From Opitutia bacterium UBA7397 (lineage in GTDB: Bacteria; Verrucomicrobiota; Verrucomicrobiia; Opitutales; UBA953): a stretch of 33,530 bases of DNA. A model generated the notes under the pieces. It made no database searches. It had not been told where the DNA came from and worked only from the letters and a program-made list of their open reading frames with translations. The stretch is taken from assembly GCA_002470605.1 (NCBI GenBank), contig DKND01000116.1:11461-44990 (forward strand), written 5' to 3'. Made by a program: the position numbers and the translations under genes. Position 1 is the stretch's first letter. Every line of letters begins with the position of its first letter. This document shows, in pieces, positions 7,669 through 16,520 of this stretch.

Positions 7669-9258
7669 TTAGGCGTCGAGCAACTTGGCGCTGACAATCG
7701 CAGGATTGCGGAGAATCTCCGCGAGTGTGGAGGCACCAGGGGCGGTATCGAGTTGGTAGACGGCAAGCGCATTGGCTCCGCCTGTGCGGCTCAGTGCCAT
7801 GTTGGCGATGTTCACGCGATCCTTGGAGAGTAAGGTTCCCAGCGAGCCGATGATGCCAGGCTGATCTTGGTTTTCGATGAGCAGGAGTTTGCCTTCGGGG
7901 ACGAATTCCAAGGTGCGCCCATTGATGGAGACGATGCGAGGCGATTGGGCTTTGCCCAGGATCGTGCCGGCGACAGAAACGGTTTTGCCTCCAGCCAGGA
8001 TGGCTTCGACAAGGATCAGTTCCTTGTAGTCAGCTTCGGCGGATGAACGGACCGATTGGACTTCTACGCCGAGCGCCTTCAGTTTGCTTGGGGCATTGAC
8101 GTCGTTGACGCCTTCACTGATGCCGCGGAGGTAGCCGCGTTGAATCGAGCGGGAGATGGCGGAAGCGCCTTGTTCGGAGCCAGCACCAAACGTGGTCAGA
8201 CGGAGGGACTCGATACGTCCCGGGGCGGCGAGCTGGCGGGCGAGAGAACCCAGTTTTTCAGCGAGACTGAGGAAAGGACGAATCGTCGCGAGGGTTTGAG
8301 AGTCTACGGAGGGGAGGTTCACCGCGTTGGCAGGTGAGCCGCCGCTGAGGACGGTGATACAGGCTTCGGCTACTTCGACACCGACATTCTCTTGAGCTTC
8401 GGCGGTCGAGGCGCCGAGGTGAGGTGAGAGGTGGGCTTTAGGTAGGGAGCGTAAAGGATGATCCTTGGCGAGAGGTTCTTCGACGAAGACGTCAAAGCCG
8501 CAACCGCCGCATTGGCCAGAGGCGAGGGCGGCCGCGAGGGCGGCTTCATCGACGATACCGCCGCGGGCGCAGTTCACGATTTTTACCCCTTTCTTCATTT
8601 TGGCAAAAGCCGAGGTGTTGACCATGCCTTCGGTCTGTTCGGTCAGCGGCATGTGAACGGTGATGTAGTCGGCTAAGGCAAAGACTTCATCGAGCGTGGC
8701 CATGGTGACGCCCAAGGATTTAGCGCGAGCTTCAGTCAGGTAAGGGTCATATGCGGAAACCTTCATGCCGAAGGCCAGCGCACGCTTCGAGACTTCGGCG
8801 CCGATGCGACCCAGTCCGAGAACTCCCAAAGTTTTGCCGAAAAGTTCCGTACCGGAGAGATTCTTGCGATCCCATTTTCCTTCGCGCATCGATTGCACGG
8901 CTTCGGGTACCGGGCGAGCGAGTGAAAGCAGGTGGGTGAAGGTCAGTTCCGCCGTGGCGATAGTATTGCCCGAAGGGGTGTTCATGACGATCACGCCGCG
9001 ATCGGTGGCGGCATCGACGTCGATGTTATCAACGCCGACTCCGGCGCGGCCGACGCAGACCAGACGGCTGGCGGCGGCGAGGACTTCTTTGGTGATCTGG
9101 GTCTCAGAACGGACCAAGATGGCGTCCACATCCGCGACTAGGTTTAGGACCTGTTCGGGAGTTGAGCCATAGGCTTCGACGACCTCGTAGCCTGGTTGGG
9201 CTTTGAGGAGGGCGACTCCGGTGGGCGAAATCTTGTCAGCAACGAGTACCTTGGGCAT
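7669..9258 (-). CDS. serA: D-3-phosphoglycerate dehydrogenase, long form with ACT domain
   Basis: Oxidises 3-phosphoglycerate to 3-phosphohydroxypyruvate, the committed step of serine synthesis. At 529 residues it is the long type: substrate-binding domain, Rossmann domain with GLGRIG at 148-153, catalytic Arg in NCARGGIVDE and His in the HLSPHLGAST segment, then an intervening allosteric domain and a C-terminal ACT domain (LLLIENQDQPGIIGSLGTLL). The frame is open 19 codons further upstream, but homology starts exactly at the ATG at 9258 (MPKVLVADKIS). The 89-base gap to the helicase gene contains promoter-like elements. Serine made here would feed cysteine synthesis by the cysK at the far end of the window. 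Confidence 0.97.
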   Translation of the reverse strand: MPKVLVADKISPTGVALLKAQPGYEVVEAYGSTPEQVLNLVADVDAILVRSETQITKEVLAAASRLVCVGRAGVGVDNIDVDAATDRGVIVMNTPSGNTIATAELTFTHLLSLARPVPEAVQSMREGKWDRKNLSGTELFGKTLGVLGLGRIGAEVSKRALAFGMKVSAYDPYLTEARAKSLGVTMATLDEVFALADYITVHMPLTEQTEGMVNTSAFAKMKKGVKIVNCARGGIVDEAALAAALASGQCGGCGFDVFVEEPLAKDHPLRSLPKAHLSPHLGASTAEAQENVGVEVAEACITVLSGGSPANAVNLPSVDSQTLATIRPFLSLAEKLGSLARQLAAPGRIESLRLTTFGAGSEQGASAISRSIQRGYLRGISEGVNDVNAPSKLKALGVEVQSVRSSAEADYKELILVEAILAGGKTVSVAGTILGKAQSPRIVSINGRTLEFVPEGKLLLIENQDQPGIIGSLGTLLSKDRVNIANMALSRTGGANALAVYQLDTAPGASTLAEILRNPAIVSAKLLDA

Positions 9259-9347
9259 GGCGATGGCGTATAAAGTTTGGTTTAATTGATAAATGCCACC
9301 CCTTGGCAAAGGCAAGCACCTACCCCTGCCTGACTGTCATAATTAGG
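9259..9347 (-). promoter_or_regulatory. Probable promoter region of the serA operon
   Basis: This 89-base gap precedes serA. On the minus strand TTGCCT (9316-9311), followed after 17 bases by TTATCA, resembles a sigma-70-type promoter. A second overlapping choice is TTGCCA with ATTAAA, also 17 bases apart. The -35-like TTGCC element starts 58 bases before the serA ATG, almost the same distance as a TTGCCC element before cysK (57 bases). No strong ribosome-binding site is seen before the serA ATG. Confidence 0.35.
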
Positions 9348-11399
9348 TTAAAGCCTTCGATGGGCATAATCAGCCAATTCGTAGCAATCTGGGTTCATTT
9401 CCTCAAGGAAACGACAAGGGTCAAGGGGACGGTACCCCTCTCCGGATACGGCAAAGCGGGGGGAGAAAAGAAAGAGCAAGTTTTCGGCCCGGGTGCAGGC
9501 CACATAGAATAAGCGACGTTCTTCTTCTACGTCGCCGTCGTCGATGGCTCGGGTGAGGGGTAGAAGTCCGTCCGCTACGCCCAGTAGGAAGACGATGGGG
9601 AATTCCAGGCCTTTGGATTGGTGGATGGTCGTCAGCCGTAACATGTCCTCTTCCGGTTCAGCTTTCTTATCAGAAGATTCGCCGTTCAGTAAGGCCACCT
9701 GGGCGACCAGGTCGCCGATGTCTTCGAATTTGGCGGCAAACCCGATCAAGCCTTGCAGATCTTGTTCGCGCTCTCGCCAGTCGGGGAAGATGGTTTTGAT
9801 AAAAGCGCCGTACCACCCTTCGATACACACCCTGACGGTTTCGGCGGGAGTACGGGCTACTTTGGGCGAGGCGGCCTCGGCGGCGGCCCGGAAGAGATCG
9901 GCGTCCGGCCTGGTCGGGGCGGGCTTGCTCTTGGCTGCTTCCAGTCCTTCCAGCATGTCTTCGAGGGTGATGGTCAGGTCGTTAAAATCATCTTTCGCGG
10001 TTTCAGGGACGCGTTTGAGCACGGCGGGATCGCGTAAGGCGCGGACCATGCCGCGGCCTTGGGCTTCATTTATTTCCCGGGCGGCTTTGGAAATTTTCTC
10101 AGCCGCGACCGGTCCGACTTTGGGCAGCAAGCAAAGCAGGCGGGAAAGGGCGACCTGATCGAGCGGATTGTGGACGAAGCGCAGGTGCGCTAAAATATCC
10201 TTAATATGAATCAGGTCGAAGAACTTATGCCCGCTCGTGATGACGAATGGCACCCCCAAGGCGTTGAGTTCCATCTGTAATTCCAGCGACTGGTAGTGCG
10301 CCCGGTAGAGTACATGGATATCGGCCAGGGCATGGCCTTCGTGGTGAAGCTGCAGGATCTTTCGTCCGACGAGCTTGGCCTGCTGGGAGGTGTCGCCGAC
10401 CGTGAAGACGGTCGGCTGGACGCCGCTCGAGCGCACGGAGCGTAATTTACGTTCAAAGCCATCGACCTGGGGGCGATGCCGCAGAATCTCGTTGGCGAAA
10501 TCCAGGATCTCGGGCGTGGAGCGATAGTTGATGTCGATGGTATGGAACTGCGTTCCTGGGTGACGTTGCGGGAAGGCCATGATGTTTTCCCAATCGGCAC
10601 CCCGCCAGGTGTAGATGCATTGCGCGTCGTCGCCGACCGCCATGATCTGGTGTTCGCTCGCCAAAAGGTCGATGATGCGGCTTTGCAGCCGGTTCGTGTC
10701 TTGGAATTCGTCGACCAAGATATGTTGGAAGCGTTGGCGATAGTGCGCCAAAACGGCGGGGTCGTTTTCGAGGACGAACAGCCAGAGTGAAAGCAGGTCG
10801 TCGAAGTCGCACAGGTTCCTTTCCTTTTTGGCCGCTTCGTAATCGGCGCAGAATTTAAGTAGTTTTTCTGTTCCGCCTTTCATCCAGTCCAGCCGTTCGG
10901 TCATGACCTCCGGCAGCGGCCGCAACGTGTTGCGGGCATGCGAATAGGCGTCGAGGATCACGGCGGCCTTCGGGTTGGTCTTATCTTTGATAAAAGCCCC
11001 GTCGGTGGCTTTGACGATTTCGGAAAACAGGTGTTCGGATTCCTTCTGGTCGAGGATTGTGAAATCTGGCGTACGGCTGGCGACGGCCGCATTGCGCCGG
11101 AGGATCCGTTGCCCGATGGAATGGAACGTGCCGCCCCAGAACTGTCCGCGTGGGACGCCGGTAAGGTCTTCGACCCGCTCCAGCATTTCCTTGGCGGATT
11201 TATTGGTGAAGGTCAGCAGGAGGATGTCCCAAGGCCGTGCGCCTTGGTGGAGCAGCCAGGCAACGCGGTAGGTGAGGGTGCGCGTCTTGCCCGAACCGGC
11301 ACCGGCGAGCACGAGGGCTGGGCCGCGGGGCGACGTGACCGCGGCGAACTGCTCATCGTTGAGGTCGCCGCGAAAATCGACAGGAGGCAGCCCTTCCAC
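9348..11399 (-). CDS. UvrD/PcrA/Rep-type superfamily 1 DNA helicase
   Basis: ATP-dependent 3'-5' DNA helicase of the UvrD/PcrA/Rep family, acting in repair and replication restart. The 683 residues contain the motifs in order: Walker A (AGAGSGKTRTL, about 32-42), motif II VDEFQDTN, motif III GDDAQCIYTWRGAD, TIHQSKGLEFPIVFLLG and ACTRAENLLFLF near the C-terminus. It is somewhat shorter than E. coli UvrD (720). The start is GTG at 11399, only 3 bases after the lipA stop and without a strong ribosome-binding site, so translation probably depends on lipA. The end lies 89 bases before serA. It could be called pcrA, rep or uvrD; the sequence alone does not decide which. Confidence 0.93.
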   Translation of the reverse strand: MEGLPPVDFRGDLNDEQFAAVTSPRGPALVLAGAGSGKTRTLTYRVAWLLHQGARPWDILLLTFTNKSAKEMLERVEDLTGVPRGQFWGGTFHSIGQRILRRNAAVASRTPDFTILDQKESEHLFSEIVKATDGAFIKDKTNPKAAVILDAYSHARNTLRPLPEVMTERLDWMKGGTEKLLKFCADYEAAKKERNLCDFDDLLSLWLFVLENDPAVLAHYRQRFQHILVDEFQDTNRLQSRIIDLLASEHQIMAVGDDAQCIYTWRGADWENIMAFPQRHPGTQFHTIDINYRSTPEILDFANEILRHRPQVDGFERKLRSVRSSGVQPTVFTVGDTSQQAKLVGRKILQLHHEGHALADIHVLYRAHYQSLELQMELNALGVPFVITSGHKFFDLIHIKDILAHLRFVHNPLDQVALSRLLCLLPKVGPVAAEKISKAAREINEAQGRGMVRALRDPAVLKRVPETAKDDFNDLTITLEDMLEGLEAAKSKPAPTRPDADLFRAAAEAASPKVARTPAETVRVCIEGWYGAFIKTIFPDWREREQDLQGLIGFAAKFEDIGDLVAQVALLNGESSDKKAEPEEDMLRLTTIHQSKGLEFPIVFLLGVADGLLPLTRAIDDGDVEEERRLFYVACTRAENLLFLFSPRFAVSGEGYRPLDPCRFLEEMNPDCYELADYAHRRL

Positions 11400-11402
11400 G
11401 GT

Positions 11403-12290
11403 TCAACGGCCGAGTTGCGAACGGCGGTCCAGCAAGCTGAATTTTACCACTTGTTCGTCGGCTTTGTAAGAAGAACGGACCAGCGGGCCGGATTCGACAT
11501 GTTTGACGCCAGCGGCGAGGGCGAAGGCTTTCCATTCGGCGAATTCGTCGGGGTGGACCCAGCGATCGATGGGGGCGTGTTCTTTGCTGGGCGAAAGGTA
11601 TTGGCCGATGGTCACGATATCGACTTGGGCTTCGGCGATATCGCGAAGGAGTTGGGCGACTTCCTCTTTTTGTTCACCGATGCCGAGCATGAGGCCGGTC
11701 TTAGTGATGAATTGCCGTGATTTGGCATGTTTGAGGACCCAGAAGGAACGGTCATAGCGCGCGGTCTTGCGGACAGGGCGTTGGAGTCGTTCGACCGTTT
11801 CCAAGTTATGATTTAAAATATCAGGCTGAGCGTCGAGGAGCGTATCGAGGTGGACTTGTTCGCCGCGGAAATCGGCCGGTAGGACTTCGATGGTCGTCGT
11901 CGGGTTGCGGTGGCGGGTAGCGCGAATCGTGGCCGCCCAGACGGAGGCGCCGCCGTCTTTGAGGTCATCGCGGGCCACGGAGGTGATGACCACGTGACGT
12001 AGTTTCATCTGAGCGATGGATTCGGCCACGCGGGCGGGCTCGCCGAGGTCAAGTTCACTGGGTCGGCCGGAGAGCACGGCGCAGAAGGTGCAGGAGCGGG
12101 TGCAAACGTTACCTAAGATCATCACCGTCGCCGTGCCGCGGGACCAGCATTCACCCATATTTGGGCATTGGGCGGATTGACAGACCGTGTGAAGCTTATG
12201 CTCGTCGACGTTTTTCTTGGTCTCGAGAAAATCGGGGCCGGTCGGCAGCTTGGCACGGAGCCAATCGGGTTTGCGGGCGGACTCAATCAT
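11403..12290 (-). CDS. lipA: Lipoyl synthase
   Basis: Radical-SAM enzyme that inserts two sulfur atoms into protein-bound octanoyl groups to make lipoyl cofactor. Both iron-sulfur sites are visible: the auxiliary cluster motif CQSAQCPNMGEC (C-x4-C-x5-C) and the radical-SAM motif CTRSCTFC (C-x3-C-x2-C). The SPLVRSSYKA-type C-terminal region with the conserved RSSY is present as GPLVRSSYKADEQ. I prefer the ATG at 12290 (MIESARKPDWLRAKLP) over one 8 codons earlier because family homology begins there; this gives 295 residues. The helicase gene follows after 2 bases. No lipB is in the window. Confidence 0.97.
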   Translation of the reverse strand: MIESARKPDWLRAKLPTGPDFLETKKNVDEHKLHTVCQSAQCPNMGECWSRGTATVMILGNVCTRSCTFCAVLSGRPSELDLGEPARVAESIAQMKLRHVVITSVARDDLKDGGASVWAATIRATRHRNPTTTIEVLPADFRGEQVHLDTLLDAQPDILNHNLETVERLQRPVRKTARYDRSFWVLKHAKSRQFITKTGLMLGIGEQKEEVAQLLRDIAEAQVDIVTIGQYLSPSKEHAPIDRWVHPDEFAEWKAFALAAGVKHVESGPLVRSSYKADEQVVKFSLLDRRSQLGR

Positions 12291-12343
12291 CGGTAGCCGC
12301 CCAACATTGCCCAATCTGGCAGATTTTCAACCCAACAAAGAAG

Positions 12344-12412
12344 AAGGGGCGCCTCCCTCGCGGAAGACGCCCCTTTGCTATGTATATATCCTAATTTAGT
12401 TTCCTAAATTAG
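12344..12412 (-). terminator. Tandem hairpins downstream of the putative porin gene
   Basis: Two hairpins follow the porin gene on the minus strand. The first (12412-12391) is a perfect 9-pair A/T stem, CTAATTTAG and CTAAATTAG, closed by a GAAA tetraloop and overlapping the stop codon. The second (12375-12344) has perfect outer arms AAGGGGCG and CGCCCCTT with a partly paired interior, followed by a pyrimidine-rich tail with T residues. The second looks like the terminator; the first may stabilise the 3' end of the message. They separate the porin gene from lipA. Confidence 0.8.
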
Positions 12413-13113
12413 AAGGTCTTGCCGAGGGAGAGCGTATAGGCTGACCCAGCGAGGACATCGCCTAAGGCAACTCGGCCGGCTTTGTTGGAGACCGTGTAGG
12501 CGACGCCGAGGCTGTAACCGAGAACAGGGTACGTCAGGCCGACCTTCAAGTCGTCGTAGCTAGCAACGGCGCCGCGGCCGGAAGTCCAACCGTAGTGCAG
12601 CTGGGTGGCGAGACCCTGGATTGCAGCAATGTCGTAGGAATAGTTAAGCTCGGTGTAGAGCGTACCCTTGGACTTAGGCGCACCGGCATAATCTTCGAGG
12701 TTGTAGGAGACCTTCAGGTTGATGTTGCTGATGGTGACGCCAGCGTTGACTTCGGTGGTGTTGAAGACCGAAGCATCTTTTCCGGCGTAGTGATAGCGGA
12801 TGACGCCGACCGACGCAGCCAGCTCTTTGGTGATCGCAAAGCCGTAGGCGGCGTAAGCATCAAGCTCGGTGGTTGCGGGAGCGAAATCGACGTTGGAAGC
12901 CCAGACTCCAGCCGACAGGCCGGAGGTGTGGGAAACGTCGTAGCCGCCTTGGAGGGCGAACTTACCTGCGGTCTGCGAGACGCCACGGAAGACGTAATCG
13001 CTGTTGAAAGACAGGTTGCCCGTGGTGGTGAACGCCGAGGCGGGCGCTGCTGCGGCCTGGGCGAGCCCGGCTGCAGCGATGAGGGTGAGGGAGGTGAGGA
13101 GGGAGTGCTTCAT
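12409..13113 (-). CDS. TorF/Gcw_chp-family putative outer-membrane porin
   Basis: A 234-residue exported protein. It has a signal peptide (MKHSLLTSLTLIAAAGLAQA, cleavage near 20-27), then TGNLSFNSDYVFRGVSQTAGKFALQGGYDVSHTSG-type sequence split across about 30-65, which is the hallmark of the TorF/Gcw_chp family (conserved putative porins). Alternating hydrophobic residues and a C-terminal Phe (SLGKTF) fit a small beta-barrel inserted by the BAM machinery. The ribosome-binding site AAGGGGAG is six bases before the ATG, the best in the window, suggesting strong expression. It has its own terminator and a 124-base upstream gap. The substrate is not known. Confidence 0.88.
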   Translation of the reverse strand: MKHSLLTSLTLIAAAGLAQAAAAPASAFTTTGNLSFNSDYVFRGVSQTAGKFALQGGYDVSHTSGLSAGVWASNVDFAPATTELDAYAAYGFAITKELAASVGVIRYHYAGKDASVFNTTEVNAGVTISNINLKVSYNLEDYAGAPKSKGTLYTELNYSYDIAAIQGLATQLHYGWTSGRGAVASYDDLKVGLTYPVLGYSLGVAYTVSNKAGRVALGDVLAGSAYTLSLGKTF

Positions 13114-13123
13114 AGCGACTCCC
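13101..13123 (-). promoter_or_regulatory. Possible hairpin around the start of the putative porin gene
   Basis: On the minus strand GGGAGT (13123-13118), part of the ribosome-binding site, is complementary to ACTCCC (13106-13101) in codons 3-5, placing the ATG in an 11-base loop. This could reduce ribosome access. The stem is only six pairs, so chance cannot be excluded. Confidence 0.3.
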
Positions 13124-13196
13124 CTTTAACTGATTTTGTGCCAAGTCAGGCCCTCGGGCCATGAAAGCATCTGAAAGGTAATTTTTGAGCAACATC

Positions 13197-13216
13197 CTTG
13201 CCTAATTTTGGGCAAG
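13197..13216 (-). terminator. Short hairpin between glgA and the putative porin gene
   Basis: CTTGCC and GGCAAG form a six-pair inverted repeat with an 8-base A/T-rich loop, 22 bases after the glgA stop. No run of T follows, so it is a weak terminator candidate. It may instead be part of the porin promoter region. A very similar TTGCCC ... GGGCAA palindrome lies before cysK. Confidence 0.35.
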
Positions 13217-13237
13217 AGGTGGCTAAATTGTTAAATC

Positions 13238-14689
13238 TTAGCCAGCAAGTCTCTGCGTCAGGGCTTTGCGATAACACGACAAATGACCCTCGGCGGATTT
13301 TGCCCAACTAAACTCTTGTTGCATGGCTTGAATCTGGACGGATTGAAAATCGGCCGGTCGAGCGAAGAGCTCGAGCGCTTGTTGGATGGACCATTCGATG
13401 CCGCTGACGTCGGCGTGCTGGAAAACGATGCCGGTGCCTTTGGCGGTAGTGCGGCTCCAGTGTTTGACAGTATCAGCCAGTCCGCCGGTGGCACGAACGA
13501 TGGGCAAGGTCCCGTAAGCCATGGAATAAAGCTGATTAAGGCCACAAGGTTCGAAGCGACTAGGCATCAGGAAGAAGTCGGCACCCGCTTCGATGCGATG
13601 GGAGAGACCATTGTCGTAGCCGATCCGCACCGCACAGCGTTCGGGGAAGTCGGTGGCGAGCCGGCGAAACTCATTTTCCAGCTGCGCATCTCCGCTGCCC
13701 AGTAAGACGAATTGGATTTGCCCGGCCCGCAAGAATTTGGGTAAGACCCGAACGGCCAGGTCGAGGCCTTTTTGCTCCCAGAGGCGAGAGATGACTCCGA
13801 TGAGAGGTGTTTTTAAGTCTGTGGCCAAGCCGAGTTCGCACTGCAGTTCTGCTTTGCAGGCGTTTTTTCCGCTGATGTCTTTTACGCTATAGTTCTTCTT
13901 GAGATGAATGTCCGAACTCGGATTCCATTCGTCCCTATCGACGCCATTAAGGATTCCTTCTAGGTCGGGTTGGCGGCGGCGGACGACATCATCCAGGCCG
14001 TAGCCGAATTCGGGAGTCAGGATTTCACGAGCATAGGTGGGGCTGACGGTAATGACGCGCGTGGCGTGCAAGATGCCCCCCTTGAGGAAGTTAAGTCCCC
14101 CAAGGCATTCGAGTTCAAGCGGACTCCAAAGATGTTCAGGTAAGCCTAAGAAACCCATGACACGCCGGCTCATCAGGCCTTGGTGTTGTAAGTTATGGAT
14201 GGTCATCACCGAAGCGCACTTTCCTAAGGGTGTGCCTTTAACGACGGTGTTGAGCAATACTGGGACTAAGCCTGCGGTCCAGTCGTGACAGTGAATGATG
14301 TCGGGCGTCCAGCCGGTGTTTAGGCAGATATCTAGCGCTGCACGTCCGTAAAATGCGGCACGTTCGCCGGCATCTTCCCGGGTTGGGTAGATTTCCCGGG
14401 CACCGTAATAATCTTCATGTTCGATGAACCAGGCTTCGAGGCCTTGGCAGATCGCTAAGGAGCGCACCCGACACGCGGCTTTGGCAGTATTGCCGTGCAC
14501 GCCAACTCTGAGCGTATCCAGTAGCGTCCCCATATTTTCTCGTCCAGGTACCGAGCCGTAGAGTGGCGTGACGACGCGGACTTCATAACCTTGGGCCGCC
14601 AAGGCCTTGCCCAGTGCAATGGTGGCATCGCCGAGCCCTCCGGCTTTGGACCATGGGGCGAGTTCCGGGGTGATGTGTAAAATCTTCAT
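13238..14689 (-). CDS. glgA: Glycogen synthase (ADP-glucose type)
   Basis: Transfers glucose from ADP-glucose to the growing alpha-1,4-glucan chain (GT5 family, GT-B fold). Of 483 residues, the N-terminal KAGGLGDA motif (15-22), which binds the sugar nucleotide, and the C-terminal SRFEPCGLNQLYSMAYGTLP segment with the acid/base Glu are intact; length is normal. The ATG overlaps the exosortase stop by 4 bases (ATGA), so it is the last gene of a long operon with Yej-type peptide importer genes. glgP lies about 9.6 kb away on the other strand. glgB and glgC are not in the window, so the partners for glycogen metabolism must be elsewhere. Confidence 0.97.
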   Translation of the reverse strand: MKILHITPELAPWSKAGGLGDATIALGKALAAQGYEVRVVTPLYGSVPGRENMGTLLDTLRVGVHGNTAKAACRVRSLAICQGLEAWFIEHEDYYGAREIYPTREDAGERAAFYGRAALDICLNTGWTPDIIHCHDWTAGLVPVLLNTVVKGTPLGKCASVMTIHNLQHQGLMSRRVMGFLGLPEHLWSPLELECLGGLNFLKGGILHATRVITVSPTYAREILTPEFGYGLDDVVRRRQPDLEGILNGVDRDEWNPSSDIHLKKNYSVKDISGKNACKAELQCELGLATDLKTPLIGVISRLWEQKGLDLAVRVLPKFLRAGQIQFVLLGSGDAQLENEFRRLATDFPERCAVRIGYDNGLSHRIEAGADFFLMPSRFEPCGLNQLYSMAYGTLPIVRATGGLADTVKHWSRTTAKGTGIVFQHADVSGIEWSIQQALELFARPADFQSVQIQAMQQEFSWAKSAEGHLSCYRKALTQRLAG

Positions 14690-15723
14690 TGGACAGGAGA
14701 AGGTGAGCGATTGCCGCGACCTACCCGATTGATCAGGGGTAAGCAGGCCAGCAGGGCCAGCAGGGCAAGGCCCATGGCGATGTTGCCGGCCAAGTCATGG
14801 ATGGTGCCGAAGGCCGAAAAATTCGGCTGCCCATGTTCGATGCCTGACCAATCTCGGTCAAGGGAGCGCGAGCCATGATTGAGGGCGTAGAAAGAGAGGA
14901 ATGTGTTACGACCGATATTCAGCAGAATCGCGATCAAACCCGAAAGGAGAATCATTCCGGTCCGGCGAAGCAGCGCTCCGGGAAAGCCGCCTTCAAGGAA
15001 GGTCGCTCCGAGGAATGCGCCGGCAAACACGCAGGCGGAAAGCGACCGTATCCCTGAACAAGCGTCTGCGATGCCGACGCCGTCACCGTTCGCAAAAATG
15101 ATGGTGTTGCCGTTCACGCGTATCACATGGTCCGTGACTCGCAGGATCCCAGAAACGATGTCGGTGACATTGGAGAGTAGTTCGCCTTTGATCTGATTAT
15201 CTACCAGGTAAAGGAAGGGGCCCGAGATGATCCAGACGCCTGCCGGAAAAAGCATCAGCCCGACGGCATGCCAGCGCGCGGACGAGGAGGCTTCCGTGTC
15301 GTCGGGGCCCCGGACTGATAAGAAAGTGAAAGCCCAGGCCGAACCCACCAAGCCGAAAGCGATCAATAGAGTCGGAATCACCCCGGTACCAAAAATAGCC
15401 CGACCGGCGCCGCCGAGGCCAAACATCAAAAGTGAAAGAAAGCCCGTGGCGGTCGCGGCGCGGAGAATGAATCTGGAAGTCGGTTTCGAGATGTGGGTTT
15501 TGCGACCGGTCAGGTAGTCGCGTAAGTCCGCCCATCTTTCCCACAGGACGTAACCCGAAAAAACCGGTACCAAGTACCCGAAGGTATAATCTTCTTTCGT
15601 ACTCCAGATGGCCCATTGATCCCATGTTGCGATTCCTGCCATGCCGAGGAGGAGTAGACCCAAGCCAAAAGTGTTGGCATCAAGCTTGTCGTCGGCGGCG
15701 CGGGATGGAGCTGCTTCGGGCAT
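14686..15723 (-). CDS. Exosortase/archaeosortase-family transpeptidase
   Basis: An integral membrane protein of 345 residues with about eight helices. The three catalytic residues of exosortases are visible in the right order: Cys222 in ADACSGIRSL, Arg272 in ILLNIGRNTFLSF and His309 in GTIHDLAG. Exosortases cleave and sort proteins that carry a C-terminal PEP-CTERM-type signal, usually linked to exopolysaccharide export. I see no protein with such a signal in the window and no EpsI domain in this enzyme. The ATG at 15723 overlaps the stop of the upstream ATPase gene (TGATG); a TTG just before it is an alternative start. It also overlaps glgA downstream. The exact exosortase subfamily is not clear to me. 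Confidence 0.9.
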   Translation of the reverse strand: MPEAAPSRAADDKLDANTFGLGLLLLGMAGIATWDQWAIWSTKEDYTFGYLVPVFSGYVLWERWADLRDYLTGRKTHISKPTSRFILRAATATGFLSLLMFGLGGAGRAIFGTGVIPTLLIAFGLVGSAWAFTFLSVRGPDDTEASSSARWHAVGLMLFPAGVWIISGPFLYLVDNQIKGELLSNVTDIVSGILRVTDHVIRVNGNTIIFANGDGVGIADACSGIRSLSACVFAGAFLGATFLEGGFPGALLRRTGMILLSGLIAILLNIGRNTFLSFYALNHGSRSLDRDWSGIEHGQPNFSAFGTIHDLAGNIAMGLALLALLACLPLINRVGRGNRSPSPVQ

Positions 15724-16520
15724 CAAAAGCGCGGTACCGCGGCGAGTAATGTTTTCGTGTAAGCCTCTTGCGGGTTTCCGAGGATTTCGGCGGGACTGCC
15801 TTGTTCAACGATACGGCCTTTTGACATCACGAGAATATGGTCGCTCACGTGTTCGACGACGGCGAGATCGTGGGCGATGAACAGGTAAGTCAGGCCGAGT
15901 TGTTCTTGGAGGTCTTGGAGTAAGTTGACGACTTCGGCTTGCACGGAGACATCAAGAGCCGAGACCGGTTCGTCGCAGATGATGAGTTCGGGTTGAACGG
16001 CCAAGGCTCGAGCGATGCCGATACGCTGGCGTTGACCGCCGGAAAATTCATGGGGGTGGCGTCGGAGGTGTTCGGCCGGTAGCTGAACGCTTCTTAGTAG
16101 CTCCACGCAACGCTCCTCGCGCTCGCTTCGCGACATCTGTGGGAAATGGATTTCCAGGGGTTCGGAAAGGATGCTGAGGATGTCAGCCCGCGGGTTAAGG
16201 GAGTTGTAGGGGTCCTGGAAAATCATCTGGATTTTCTTGCGCCAGGGGAGGAAGTCGGCGTTCGAGAGGATGCCGATGTCCGTTCCTTGGTAGAGAATCT
16301 GGCCGGCGGTGAGAGGGGCGAGTTTTACAACGCTGCGGCCGGTCGTGGTCTTGCCTGAGCCGGATTCTCCGACCAAGCCCACGGTTTTTCCCTTGGGAAT
16401 GACGAAAGAAATATTATCAACGGCTTTCTTCGGGGCTGCTTTCTGGAAGAACCAGTTGGGGCGCCCAGGGTAGTGCACCGAAAGTCCGCGGATTTCCAAA
16501 AGATTTGCAGCGTTGCTCAT
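15723..16520 (-). CDS. Peptide ABC transporter ATPase, equivalent to the C-terminal half of YejF
   Basis: Cytoplasmic ATP-binding subunit of the peptide/nickel type. In 265 residues it has Walker A GESGSGKTTTG, the Q-loop region FQDPYNSLNPR, signature FSGGQRQRIGIARAL and Walker B LIICDEPVSALD, all intact. It stops after AYTKTLLAAVP and lacks the extra C-terminal oligopeptide-binding region seen in OppF/DppF. This makes it resemble the second half of E. coli YejF. Its ATG overlaps the stop of the preceding ATPase gene by 4 bases, so the two probably form a heterodimer for the YejB/YejE pore. Confidence 0.94.
   Translation of the reverse strand: MSNAANLLEIRGLSVHYPGRPNWFFQKAAPKKAVDNISFVIPKGKTVGLVGESGSGKTTTGRSVVKLAPLTAGQILYQGTDIGILSNADFLPWRKKIQMIFQDPYNSLNPRADILSILSEPLEIHFPQMSRSEREERCVELLRSVQLPAEHLRRHPHEFSGGQRQRIGIARALAVQPELIICDEPVSALDVSVQAEVVNLLQDLQEQLGLTYLFIAHDLAVVEHVSDHILVMSKGRIVEQGSPAEILGNPQEAYTKTLLAAVPRF

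Noticed and set aside
9348..11399. Helicase as part of an anti-phage defence system
   Set aside because: All neighbours are housekeeping genes and the motifs are those of ordinary UvrD/PcrA; no nuclease or defence partner is nearby.
10938..11720. Long plus-strand open frame of 260 codons across the helicase and lipA genes
   Set aside because: It is the opposite-strand shadow of two genes with complete family motifs; its translation shows no domain and has biased Gly/Asp/Phe composition typical of such shadows.
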